Source: Pseudomonadota bacterium (GTDB lineage Bacteria > Pseudomonadota > Gammaproteobacteria > Burkholderiales > Burkholderiaceae_C). From it: a stretch of DNA of 34,969 bases. How positions within the stretch are numbered: the stretch's first letter is position 1; each line of letters begins with the position of its first letter. The DNA lies in the NCBI GenBank assembly GCA_021846965.1, contig JAJZWA010000027.1, positions 14,881 to 49,849 on the forward strand, in the 5' to 3' direction. The notes under the pieces were generated by a model that was not told where the DNA came from, searched no databases, and worked only from the letters and a program-made list of their open reading frames with translations. Made by a program: the position numbers and the translations under genes. Shown one piece after another: positions 8,061 through 17,712 of the stretch.

Positions 8061-9602
8061 TCAGGGTGTGATGACAGGGGCCGTCGGGTCCGGGGACTCC
8101 GCGGGGCTGGGCTGCGGCACGGCCGTCGGTGCCAGGGTGAATTCGAAACGCGCGCCCCGCATGGGCGCGGCCTGCGCGCGGATGGTACCGCCGTGGCGCG
8201 TGACGATGCGTTGCGCCGTGGCCAGTCCGATGCCCAGGCCGGCGAACTCGTCCTGGCGGTGCAGGCGCTGGAAAGGTCGGAACAGGCGCGCCGCATGGGC
8301 CATGTCGAAACCGGCGCCGTTGTCCTCGACCGCGAAACCGGGCGCGCCGTCGATCTCGGCCGAGCACAGCCGGATGCGGGCGGGGTCGGTGTGCGCCGTG
8401 TATTTCCATGCGTTGCCCAGCAGGTTGCGCAGCACGGCCTCGACCATGCGGGGATCGGCCAGTGCCTGCAGGCCGGCCTGCACCTCCCATTGCACGTTGC
8501 GCCCAGGCTCCTCGCGCGCCAGCTCGCCGAGCAGCTGCTCGCCCAGCGCCGAAAGATCCACCGGGTCGCGCCGCACCTCGCCGCGGGTGCTGCGGGACAG
8601 CGCGAGGATGCCCTCGATCAGCTCGCCCATCTTGTGGCTGGCGATGTCGATCTGTCGCAGGTACAGGCGCCCCTGCTCGGGGATTTCATCGGCGTAGTCC
8701 TCCAGCAGGGCCTGGCTGAAGCCGCTCATCGCGCGCAGTGGCGCCCGCAGGTCATGGGACACCGCGTAGGCGAAGGCGTCGAGCTCGCGGTTGGCCGCGC
8801 TCAGTTCGGCCGTGCGCTCGGCCACGCGACGTTCCAGGTCCGCGTTGAGTTGCAGGATCTGCTCGCGCAGCTGTTGCTGGGTCCTGCGCAGATGCGTGAC
8901 ATCGCGCAGGATGCGCGCCGAGCCCACGGGCCTTCCCTCGGCGTCGAGTATGGGCGAGACCGACACGAATACGGTGAGTTCGCTGCCGTCGCTGCGCACG
9001 CGCCGGGCCTCGTGGTGTTGCAGGGCTTCGCCACGGCGCACGCTGGCCAGCAGCCGCTCGCGCTCCACCGCGTCCTCGGGGTGGAACAGGATGCCCAGGC
9101 TGCGGCCCAGAGCCTGCTGCGCCGTGTAGCCGAACATGGCCTGCGCGCCGTGGCTCCAGCCCATGATCATGCCCTCCAGGTCGGTGCCGATGATCGCGTC
9201 GTCGGAACTCTCGACCACGGCCCGGTACCACGAAGCCGTGTCCGCCTGCAGAGCCCGCGCGCGGCTCTCGGCCGCCTGGGCGCGTTCGACGAACCAGGCC
9301 AGCACGCTGGCCAGCACGCCGTTGCCGACCAGCAGGCTCCACTGCAGCAGGTCGCGCGGGTGGATGATGGAGAAATGGCCGGGCAGGTCTTGCAGTCCCA
9401 TGGCGGCGATCAGGCCGCTGAGGACGGTGCACAGCAAGCCCGGGCCGAGTCCGCCCAGCAAGGCGCACACGGTGATCGGCACCATGAACAGCACCAGCAG
9501 CGGACGCTCGCCGTAGATGCCCGCCACAGCCTCGCGCAGGCCCAGCGCCGCCAGCGGCAGCACGATGGCCAGCGCGTAGGCGGCGCTTCGCCGGGAAGGC
9601 AT
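8061..9602 (-). CDS. DUF4118-PAS sensor histidine kinase
   Basis: The product has 513 residues from the ATG at 9602, preferred because AAAGG lies just upstream; an ATG at 9623 would add seven residues. The N-terminal 100 or so residues hold about four hydrophobic segments resembling the DUF4118 (KdpD-type) membrane domain, including the phrase GGLGPGLL. A PAS domain follows at about residues 120-235 (SSDDAIIGTDLEG). After a coiled-coil segment comes the HisKA box with the phospho-accepting His283 in AYAVSHDLRAPLR. The HATPase domain follows, with the N-box LRNLLGNAWKYT and G-boxes VEDNGAGFD and GLGIGLA. The catalytic layout looks complete. The signal is unknown; a PAS domain without GAF or PHY domains argues against a phytochrome. 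It is the partner of the downstream response regulator. Confidence 0.93.
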   Translation of the reverse strand: MPSRRSAAYALAIVLPLAALGLREAVAGIYGERPLLVLFMVPITVCALLGGLGPGLLCTVLSGLIAAMGLQDLPGHFSIIHPRDLLQWSLLVGNGVLASVLAWFVERAQAAESRARALQADTASWYRAVVESSDDAIIGTDLEGMIMGWSHGAQAMFGYTAQQALGRSLGILFHPEDAVERERLLASVRRGEALQHHEARRVRSDGSELTVFVSVSPILDAEGRPVGSARILRDVTHLRRTQQQLREQILQLNADLERRVAERTAELSAANRELDAFAYAVSHDLRAPLRAMSGFSQALLEDYADEIPEQGRLYLRQIDIASHKMGELIEGILALSRSTRGEVRRDPVDLSALGEQLLGELAREEPGRNVQWEVQAGLQALADPRMVEAVLRNLLGNAWKYTAHTDPARIRLCSAEIDGAPGFAVEDNGAGFDMAHAARLFRPFQRLHRQDEFAGLGIGLATAQRIVTRHGGTIRAQAAPMRGARFEFTLAPTAVPQPSPAESPDPTAPVITP

Positions 9603-9656
9603 TGACCTTTCGCGAGGCTCCATGAGCGGGCGCGGGGGAGGGGGCAGGCTGGACGG

Positions 9657-9691
9657 GGCGCGATGCGCGGGCCGCAGCCGCGCATCGCGCC
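9657..9691. terminator. perfect 14-bp inverted repeat
   Basis: GGCGCGATGCGCGG (9657-9670) and CCGCGCATCGCGCC (9678-9691) are perfect complements around a 7-base loop. It lies between the mepK-like gene and the histidine kinase, both on the minus strand. It could be a GC-only terminator hairpin (no T-tract) or an operator. Confidence 0.5.
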
Positions 9692-9780
9692 ATCGGCGCC
9701 CACCCGGCTGTCCTGGCGAACATACGGGGAGGGCTCGCGCACTGTCAACGCCGCGCTACCCGTCGCGCCAACCGCCGGTC

Positions 9781-10341
9781 TCAGCTCCCGGTCCACTGAC
9801 GCGGGCGGCCGACGTCCACGTGCAGGAAATCCGAGCGTGGGTAGTAGCCCACACCACCGCCGCGCAGCGACACGGCCAGCGCGCGCAGCTGCGGCAGCGA
9901 GCAGCCGGGGATGCGGATGTCCGCGGCCATGCCCTGCATGTGCAGGCTCGTGCTGGAGACCTGGCCGCTGCGCGCGTGCAGGGCCGCGTTGGTGGCGGGC
10001 GAGCGGTAGCCGCTGATCAACTGGATGGTCCGTGGGGAGCCCAGGCGCTCACACATCGCGCTCAGCAGGTCGAGCAGGCCGAGGTCGATGGCGTGGGTCT
10101 GGCCGCTGCGGAAGTCGCGCAGCACATGCTGGATGTCCAGCAGAGGCTGCGCGAGGTAACGGCCCTGCTCGAAGTAGACGGTGCGCAGGGTCTCGCCCGT
10201 GTGCAGGTTCTCGAAGGCCAGGGTGCGCACGCCCGCGGTCGCGGCCTGGGCGCGTCCGCGAGGCAGGGTGTTCAGCGCGATGCCGGCGGCACCCGCCAGC
10301 AGGCGCCGGCGCGCGGGGCAGCACAGGGGTTTCGTGGGCAT
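9781..10341 (-). CDS. YcbK/MepK-like DUF882 peptidase (M15 fold), exported
   Basis: The product has 186 residues. Arg-Arg-Arg at 11-13 followed by LLAGAAGIAL, ending in AQA at about 31-33, looks like a Tat-type signal peptide, common in DUF882 proteins. The zinc-site motifs of the family are present: ISGYRSP (109-115), HMQGMAAD with His134 and Asp141, and FLHVDVG with His174. E. coli MepK (YcbK) is a periplasmic endopeptidase active on 3-3 cross-links in peptidoglycan, and its gene sits beside the L,D-transpeptidase gene ycbB (ldtD). The same pairing is seen here, with the transpeptidase 44 bp upstream, which supports the assignment. I prefer the ATG at 10341 because it gives a compact signal peptide; a GTG at 10368 would add nine residues. 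A long inverted repeat lies downstream. Confidence 0.9.
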   Translation of the reverse strand: MPTKPLCCPARRRLLAGAAGIALNTLPRGRAQAATAGVRTLAFENLHTGETLRTVYFEQGRYLAQPLLDIQHVLRDFRSGQTHAIDLGLLDLLSAMCERLGSPRTIQLISGYRSPATNAALHARSGQVSSTSLHMQGMAADIRIPGCSLPQLRALAVSLRGGGVGYYPRSDFLHVDVGRPRQWTGS

Positions 10342-10385
10342 GGACAGGGCAGGCTGCGGGGACCGCACATGTTACGCGATGTAAT

Positions 10386-11348
10386 TCAGGGTCCCGCGGG
10401 CTGCCCGCCGGCGCGCGCTCCAGCCTGGTCGATGCGCTCGGCCAGACCCTGGGGGGCGCGCAACAGACGTTGCGCCAGCGCCCAGTCGATACGCCCCTGC
10501 AGGCCCTCGCGCGAGGCGAGCTCGCGCAAGGCGCGAAGCTCGGCCTGGGGGCTGCTTCGCCGGTAGGGGTCGGGGTTGGCCTGCAGCCACAGCTGGCCCG
10601 CGGGCCATTCGGCGAGCAGCCAGGTACGGTAGACGATGTGCACGGCGGTGCCGATTTGCACGTCACGCAGCAGTTCGAGGGCATGGTCGTCGTCGAGCCG
10701 GATGCAGCCGTGGGTGCGAAAGCTGTGGATGCTGGCCGGCGCATTCGTTCCGTGGATCCCGTAGCCCACGGCGTCCAGGCCGATCCACGCGTGGCCCAGC
10801 GGGTTGTCGGGTCCGCTCGGCACCTCCCGCAGCACCGGCTTGCCCTCGCGCCGCATTTCCTCCTGGATGGAGGGGGGGACATGCCATACCGGATCGCGCC
10901 GCATCTGCGCCACCCGAAAACGCCCCAGCGGGGTCGGCCAGTCCGCACGGCCCACCGCCACCGGCCAGGCCGCCTCGAGACGGCCCTCGCGGCGCAGGAA
11001 CAACATGCGCTGGGGCACATTGATCAGCACACCATCGGGCGGTCCGGCGGGGACCACCTGCGGGTTGTCGATGCGCAGACATTGTCCCGGGCGCAGCGGG
11101 CTGTGCGCCTGCAGCGCGTTGTCGCGCAGCAGGCGCGCCAGGGGCTCGCCGTAGCGCGCGGCGATGGCCAGCAGGGTGTCGCCGGCACGCACGCAATGCC
11201 GCGCCGGACCGCCCACCACCTGGTGCGACAACTCCGCGGGCGGGTCGGCGGTCGCTGCGCGGGAGGCTCCGGCCAGCGCGCAAGCCAGCCCCAGCAGCAG
11301 GAGCGCGGTCGCCCGGATCGGCGAGCCGGGGCGCGCGGCCGTGCTCAC
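10386..11348 (-). CDS. L,D-transpeptidase with LysM motif (YkuD family)
   Basis: The product has 320 residues. An N-terminal signal sequence (ATALLLLGLACALAGASRA, about 13-31) sends it to the periplasm. A LysM-like segment (CVRAGDTLLAIAARYG, about 52-67) would bind glycan. The YkuD catalytic domain at about 106-245 carries YGIHGT with His199 and THGCIRL with Cys215 as nucleophile; the usual serine before HGC is threonine. Such enzymes form 3-3 cross-links or attach proteins to peptidoglycan. The start is a GTG whose GTGA overlaps the TGA stop of the FUSC gene by four bases, so translational coupling is likely. The MepK-like gene follows. About 75 residues beyond the YkuD domain, mostly helical, are of unknown role. 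Which Ldt reaction it performs cannot be told from sequence. Confidence 0.92.
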   Translation of the reverse strand: MSTAARPGSPIRATALLLLGLACALAGASRAATADPPAELSHQVVGGPARHCVRAGDTLLAIAARYGEPLARLLRDNALQAHSPLRPGQCLRIDNPQVVPAGPPDGVLINVPQRMLFLRREGRLEAAWPVAVGRADWPTPLGRFRVAQMRRDPVWHVPPSIQEEMRREGKPVLREVPSGPDNPLGHAWIGLDAVGYGIHGTNAPASIHSFRTHGCIRLDDDHALELLRDVQIGTAVHIVYRTWLLAEWPAGQLWLQANPDPYRRSSPQAELRALRELASREGLQGRIDWALAQRLLRAPQGLAERIDQAGARAGGQPAGP

Positions 11349-13558
11349 GCGTGGCTCGGGTCCGCGTCTCTCGCCTGCGCCTCCGCGCCGCGCATCTCGC
11401 GTTGCAGGCGTTGGCGGATCTGCCCGATGCGCGCTGCCTCCAGCCCGATGCGCGCCAGGCGCGCGAGCAGCGGGTCCTCACTGGCCAACCAGTCCTCGGG
11501 AGGGCCGGCCTCGGCGCTGGCCGAGGGCGTGAGCCGGCGCAGGACGTGATCGCGACAGGTGTCGATCCACCGCAGGGCCTGCGCGTCGATGCGCCCCTGG
11601 GGCTGCAGCTGGGCGCGCAGCAGGCGAAGCGAGGCTAGCTGTGAAGCCAGCAGATAGGCATGGGTGATGATCTGGGCCAGTTCGCCGGGCGCGCGGCGCT
11701 GGGCCTGCGGCTCCTCGAGCATGCGGCCGTACAGGCCGGTGATTGCCGCCAGGTTGTCGAACAGTTGCTTGCGCGCCAGGCGGGACTCGCGTTCCTGGTT
11801 CGATTCGTGCCCCAGCGCGACCTGCGCATAGCGGCTCAGAGCGCCCAGCAGGTCGCGCAGCTGGCGCGGCGCGTCCAGGTATTCCCAGCGCGGCAGCACG
11901 TGGCTGGCGGCCCATGCCAGGGCCGCGCCGATGGCCGTGTCCAGCAGGCGCTGCTGGACCAGGATGTGGGTATTTTCCTGCAACAGCTGCGCCAGCAGCA
12001 GCGCCAGCACGCTGCCGGCCATCGCGGTGAAACGGTAGTGCGTGGTGACGAAGGTGCGTGCCAGGGCCATGGCCAGGAACAGCGCGAGCAGCAGCCAGTC
12101 CAGGCCCGGATGCAGCGCCACGAACATCGCCACCAGCACGCAGCCGGCGATGGTGCCCAGCAGACGGTCGCGGATGCGCTGGCGGGTGACGCCGTAGTTG
12201 GGACGCAGGATCACCGCGATGGTCAGCGCGATCCAGTAGTCGTGGGTCTGGTGCGCGAACAGCAGACGCGACACCAGCAGCGACACGCCCAGCGCCAGCG
12301 CCAGGCGCACCGCGTGACGGAAGATCGGCGAGCCCAGGCGCAGGTGCGACAGCACCTGCTTCGGGTCATAGCGCCAGGCGCTGACGAACAGGCGCACATC
12401 GGGAACCTCGGGGGTGCCGGCCGGGGCGTCGCGCATCGCGTAGGCCTGATCCAGCGCGGCAATCAGGCGGTCGGCCTGCCGCAGGGTCTGCAGTTGCGCG
12501 TCGAGCTGGGCGCGCGCATCGCGCAGTTCCCCTTGCCCGCGCGCGCCCAGCCAGGCATCGGCATGCTGCTGCACGAGGTCCCAGCGTTCGGGGCCGGGCG
12601 GGCGCTGCGGTGATTCACGGTCGTACAGCAGCGCCAGGGCCAGCGCGCCCAGGGCGTCGGCGCTGCGCTGCATGCCCTGGCCCAGCGCATCCAGCACGTC
12701 GCTGCCGTCGAAGGTCTCCCGCAGCGGAGCCGCGTCGATCTGCGCGGCGAGCTGGGCCTCGAAAAGATCCAGTGCCACCAGCAGCATGTGGGTCCACAGT
12801 GCGTCGCGCGGCGCGCGGCCCTCGCGCAGCACGAGGTCGCGGGCCGATTGCAGCGCATCGTTGACGGCACCTTGCAGGGCCGCCGCCTGCGCGTAGGCGT
12901 CGCCCTCGCCGGGCGGGGCGGGTCGCGCGGCCTGGCGCAGGTACATGGAGCCCTGCCAGCGAGCGTAGGCGCTCATGCTGTCGATCAGCTCGGCCAGTGC
13001 CTGCTCCTTCACCCGGGTGCGCAGCCAGCGGCCGATGAGCAGGGCGTAGACCGTGTAGGCCAGGGACCCCGCCAGCAGCAGGCCGGTTCCCGCGAAGAAG
13101 GGCCCAACCCCCTGCGGCGCCGGGATGCCCAGGGTGATGATGGTGATGAACAGCAGGCAGAAGGCCAGCGCCACGGCCCGCTTGCCCCAGAGGCTGACCA
13201 GGCCGGCAAGGAAACCCAGCAGCGGCACCACGGCGAGCTGTACCCAGGGGTGGGCCACGCTGGCCCAGACGGCGGCGAAGCACAGGGTGCCGGCGAAGGA
13301 CGCGAACAGCAATTCCACCGCTTTCAGGCTGACCGGCGCCGGGTTGTCGGCAAAGGACACCATCAGCGCGCCGCTTCCCAGGCTGAGCGCCGCGCCCATG
13401 CCCCCCAGCGCGTAGCCCACGAAGCCCAGCGCGAAGGTGCCCGTGGCGGAGATCAGGCCGCTGGTGAAATAGCGGCTGAACACCACGCGGCTGAGATGGT
13501 CGATCGCACCCCGGGCCGGCCCCAGGCCGGCCCAACGATCCACGCTCCGGGATTTCAC
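11345..13558 (-). CDS. FUSC (YccS/YhfK-like) inner-membrane protein
   Basis: The product has 737 residues. There are two blocks of about six hydrophobic segments: residues roughly 28-185 and 415-570. Each block is followed by a helical cytoplasmic part, the usual repeat plan of FUSC/aromatic acid exporter proteins. The second block includes YWIALTIAVILRPNYGVTRQ followed by RDRLLGTIAG, the most conserved FUSC stretch. Family members are linked to efflux of aromatic acids or other small compounds, but the substrate here is unknown. The GTG start at 13558 directly follows the TAA stop of the DUF465 gene, and its own stop overlaps the start of the L,D-transpeptidase gene, so the order DUF465-FUSC-Ldt-MepK looks like one transcript. 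Confidence 0.9.
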   Translation of the reverse strand: MKSRSVDRWAGLGPARGAIDHLSRVVFSRYFTSGLISATGTFALGFVGYALGGMGAALSLGSGALMVSFADNPAPVSLKAVELLFASFAGTLCFAAVWASVAHPWVQLAVVPLLGFLAGLVSLWGKRAVALAFCLLFITIITLGIPAPQGVGPFFAGTGLLLAGSLAYTVYALLIGRWLRTRVKEQALAELIDSMSAYARWQGSMYLRQAARPAPPGEGDAYAQAAALQGAVNDALQSARDLVLREGRAPRDALWTHMLLVALDLFEAQLAAQIDAAPLRETFDGSDVLDALGQGMQRSADALGALALALLYDRESPQRPPGPERWDLVQQHADAWLGARGQGELRDARAQLDAQLQTLRQADRLIAALDQAYAMRDAPAGTPEVPDVRLFVSAWRYDPKQVLSHLRLGSPIFRHAVRLALALGVSLLVSRLLFAHQTHDYWIALTIAVILRPNYGVTRQRIRDRLLGTIAGCVLVAMFVALHPGLDWLLLALFLAMALARTFVTTHYRFTAMAGSVLALLLAQLLQENTHILVQQRLLDTAIGAALAWAASHVLPRWEYLDAPRQLRDLLGALSRYAQVALGHESNQERESRLARKQLFDNLAAITGLYGRMLEEPQAQRRAPGELAQIITHAYLLASQLASLRLLRAQLQPQGRIDAQALRWIDTCRDHVLRRLTPSASAEAGPPEDWLASEDPLLARLARIGLEAARIGQIRQRLQREMRGAEAQARDADPSHA

Positions 13559-13774
13559 TTAGGCGGCGGCCTTTCGCAGCATCAGGTACAGCTCGTCCTT
13601 GAGCTTGAGTTTCTGCTTTTTCAGGGTTTCGATGGTCACATCGTCTCCCGTCTCGATGCCTTCCTCCAGGTTGCGGATGCGTTGGTCCAGTTCGTTGTGA
13701 CGTTCGAACAGCCTGGCGAAATGCGCATCCACGGTCTTGAGACGGGAAATCAGGTCGCGGTATTCGGGAAACAC
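13559..13774 (-). CDS. DUF465 (YdcH family) small coiled-coil protein
   Basis: The product has 71 residues, nearly all predicted helix, with the DUF465 pattern RHNELDQRIRNLEEG and KKQKLKLKDELYLML. The function of the family is unknown. The start is GTG at 13774. It lies five bases after AGGAGA, while the overlapping ATG at 13776 is out of frame and closes within nine codons. The stop TAA abuts the GTG of the FUSC gene. A TTGGCG-N18-TATACT promoter candidate lies upstream, so this is probably the first gene of the envelope operon. Confidence 0.92.
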   Translation of the reverse strand: MFPEYRDLISRLKTVDAHFARLFERHNELDQRIRNLEEGIETGDDVTIETLKKQKLKLKDELYLMLRKAAA

Positions 13775-13844
13775 ATCGTTCTCCTGTTCAGGGGCGGGAC
13801 CTGGCGCCGGGCCTTGCGCCCGGCGACGCGATGACTTCGCGTCC

Positions 13845-13874
13845 AGTATAGGAAGCCCCCGGCGCCGGCGCCAA
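13845..13874 (-). promoter_or_regulatory. promoter candidate for the DUF465-FUSC-Ldt-MepK operon
   Basis: On the minus strand TTGGCG (13874-13869), an 18-bp spacer and TATACT (13850-13845) resemble a sigma70 promoter. Downstream in the leader, CGCCGGGC and GCCCGGCG (13805-13825) form an 8-bp hairpin, which could instead end the transcript of the upstream MerR-type gene. Confidence 0.5.
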
Positions 13875-13894
13875 GCCGTCGCGCGGGGCCGCCC

Positions 13895-14872
13895 TCAGCC
13901 CGCCCCGTGCGCGGCGCGCCACTCGGCCACGCGCCGCGGCAGCGCCTGCAGGCTGCGCAGGACCTGGACCCCGGCCGGCGGCCGGGACAGCGCCGGCGAG
14001 GAGCCCCCCGCCCAGATCTCCACCCGGCTGGGCAGCGCGGCACGCAGCGCGGACAGGGTGTCGCGTACCTGGGCGCGCGCGGGCTGGGCGCTGAAGCTCA
14101 GCGCCAGTACGTCGGCGTGGTGCGCCGTCACGGCCAGCAGCATGTCGGCCACCGGGGTCTGCACCCCCAGGGACACGCAATGGCAGCCCTCCAGGGACAT
14201 CATGGCCTCGGCCATCAACAGACCCAGGCCGTGCGGTTCCTGGGCCATGGTGGTCAGCAGCACGCGGGGGCGCTCGCGGGCCGGCGACTCGGCCGCGCTC
14301 AGCGAGGCGATGGCGCCGCGCAGAACCCGGTGCATGGTCTCGGAATACAGATGTTCCTCGAACACCTGCAGTTCGCCGCGCATCCAGGACTCGCCCACGG
14401 CGGTGGTCAGCGGAGCCACGAGTTCGGCCACGAAGCGCTCCAGGCCCAGGCGGATCTGCGCCTGTTGCAACTCGCGCCGAAGGCGCTCGGCGTCGTGGCC
14501 GCGCAGCAGGGACAGCCAATGCTCCAGACTGGTGCCCGGGCCGGCGGGCGGCGCGGCCGGCGCCGGAGCGCGCGGGGCCATGGCCTCCAGTTGCTCGCGG
14601 GGCAGGGCGACGATGCGCCCCGGCCGGTGGCCCTGCATCATCAGGCGGCGCAGCAGTTGCAGCTTGTGGACCTGCTCGGCCGGATACAGACGCTCGCCGG
14701 TCGCGTTGCGCAAGGGGGAGGGGAAGCCGTAGCGGCGCTCCCACATGCGCAAAGTGTCCTTTGACAATCCGGTGTCGCGCTCGACCGTGGCGATGCTCAG
14801 GCCCCGCGTGTCGTCCGGAGCTTCCTCGACGGCTGGCGCGTGGATTTTCAAGGGAGTGAGGTGCTGGGGCAT
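13895..14872 (-). CDS. MerR-type regulator with cobalamin-binding domain (CarH/LitR-like)
   Basis: The product has 325 residues. An N-terminal MerR helix-turn-helix lies at about 25-95 (LSIATVERDTGLSKDTLRMW, then ERRYGFPSP). After a Pro/Ala linker comes a four-helix cap domain and a C-terminal B12-binding Rossmann domain. The W-x9-EH signature of adenosylcobalamin photoreceptors is present as Trp163 and Glu173-His174 (WMRGELQVFEEH). The cobalamin-ligand motif is ExHxxG rather than DxHxxG (Glu212, His214, Gly217 in QEPHGLG). Characterised relatives bind DNA with AdoCbl in the dark and release it in light. That mode is inferred here; MlrA-like light-independent relatives also exist. No Shine-Dalgarno precedes the ATG, and TATCAT at 14889-14884 suggests a near-leaderless transcript. 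The gene diverges from a DUF3833 gene. Confidence 0.88.
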   Translation of the reverse strand: MPQHLTPLKIHAPAVEEAPDDTRGLSIATVERDTGLSKDTLRMWERRYGFPSPLRNATGERLYPAEQVHKLQLLRRLMMQGHRPGRIVALPREQLEAMAPRAPAPAAPPAGPGTSLEHWLSLLRGHDAERLRRELQQAQIRLGLERFVAELVAPLTTAVGESWMRGELQVFEEHLYSETMHRVLRGAIASLSAAESPARERPRVLLTTMAQEPHGLGLLMAEAMMSLEGCHCVSLGVQTPVADMLLAVTAHHADVLALSFSAQPARAQVRDTLSALRAALPSRVEIWAGGSSPALSRPPAGVQVLRSLQALPRRVAEWRAAHGAG

Positions 14873-14925
14873 GACGAGGAGGCATGATACCGGGGACGGG
14901 ATGCCCGTGCTCTTCGGAGTCGCAA

Positions 14926-14938
14926 TTGTCCTGGACAA
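14926..14938. promoter_or_regulatory. inverted repeat, candidate operator of the MerR-type regulator
   Basis: TTGTCCTGGACAA is a perfect 6-bp inverted repeat around one base, in the region between the two divergent genes. CarH/LitR-type regulators bind TTGT-containing sites at their own divergent promoters, so this is the best operator candidate; the assignment is inferred. Confidence 0.45.
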
Positions 14939-15068
14939 GGCCTGCCCACGACGCCCTCGAGGCATGCGCGCGCGCCAGGCGACGACCGCGGGCGGCGAGC
15001 ATTACCATCACGGCTTCGTGCGGCGCTCGCTGGCTGGCCTCGCGCGCGCCTTCCTCGAGTGCTCCCCC

Positions 15069-15710
15069 ATGATCCAGCGCAGACCCGTCAGCTTCGAACT
15101 GCACCCCGACACCGTGGTCGACACCCTGGGCGACGAGCCCGCGGGTGCCGGCCAGCAGGCGCTGGGGCAGCCCGAGCCCCCGCCCGAGAACCTCGGGGAG
15201 CCGGCGCTGCCCGAGCGCCTGCTGCGCATGGAGGAATTCTTCAACGGCCGGCTATGGGCCGAGGGCGTGCTGTGCGACCGCCGCGGCCGGGTGCGCAGGC
15301 GCCTGCGCATCGACATGCAGGCCTTGTGGGAGGGCGACTGGGGACGGCTGCAGGAGTCCTACGTCTTCGACGACGGCGAACGCCAGCAGCGCACCTGGAG
15401 CCTGCGCAGGTTTCCCGAGCACGAGGGCGTGCGGCGCTACGAGGCGACCGCGCCCGACGTGGTGGGCACCGCGCGCGGGCGCGCGCTGGGCAACGAGATG
15501 CGCTGGCGCTACCTGATGGAACTGCCCGTCGGGCGCCACAGGCTGCGCCTGCGCATGGACGACCGCATGTACCTGGTGGCCGACGGGCTGCTGCTCAACC
15601 GCATCGAAATCCGCAAGTTCGGCGTGCGCGTGGGCACGCTGCTGCTGAGCTGCGGCCGCAGCGCCGAGACGGCCGACCTGGAACTGGCGTCCGCCCCGCG
15701 CTCCCGCTGA
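15069..15710 (+). CDS. DUF3833 family protein
   Basis: The product has 213 residues. From about residue 50 the sequence follows the DUF3833 pattern: MEEFFNGRLWAEGVL, a predicted beta-rich fold, YVFDDGERQQRTW, then GNEMRWRYLMELPV and DDRMYLVADGLLLNR. The biochemical role of the family is unknown. In Vibrio- and Shewanella-type genomes DUF3833 genes often sit with LitR-like B12 regulators, photolyases and ECF sigma/ChrR modules. The divergent B12-MerR gene here matches that association, though the other members are missing. The first 45 residues are Pro/Glu-rich and poorly conserved, so the start (ATG 15069) is uncertain. An ATG at 14964 would add 35 residues, and neither has a clear ribosome site. 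Its stop lies 3 bp from the stop of convergent pckG. Confidence 0.8.
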   Translation: MIQRRPVSFELHPDTVVDTLGDEPAGAGQQALGQPEPPPENLGEPALPERLLRMEEFFNGRLWAEGVLCDRRGRVRRRLRIDMQALWEGDWGRLQESYVFDDGERQQRTWSLRRFPEHEGVRRYEATAPDVVGTARGRALGNEMRWRYLMELPVGRHRLRLRMDDRMYLVADGLLLNRIEIRKFGVRVGTLLLSCGRSAETADLELASAPRSR

Positions 15711-15713
15711 GAT

Positions 15714-17582
<1,869 letters not shown>

Positions 17583-17712
17583 GGGATGGCTGGCTCCGTG
17601 TTCGGCATGGCCGCGATCCGCGGTGTGCACCGCAACATCGAGCCTGGCCGTCGTTTTGGTCGTGGACGGCGCGGGTGCGCCGTGAAGCCAGTGTACTCAC
17701 ACGCCCGCGAGC

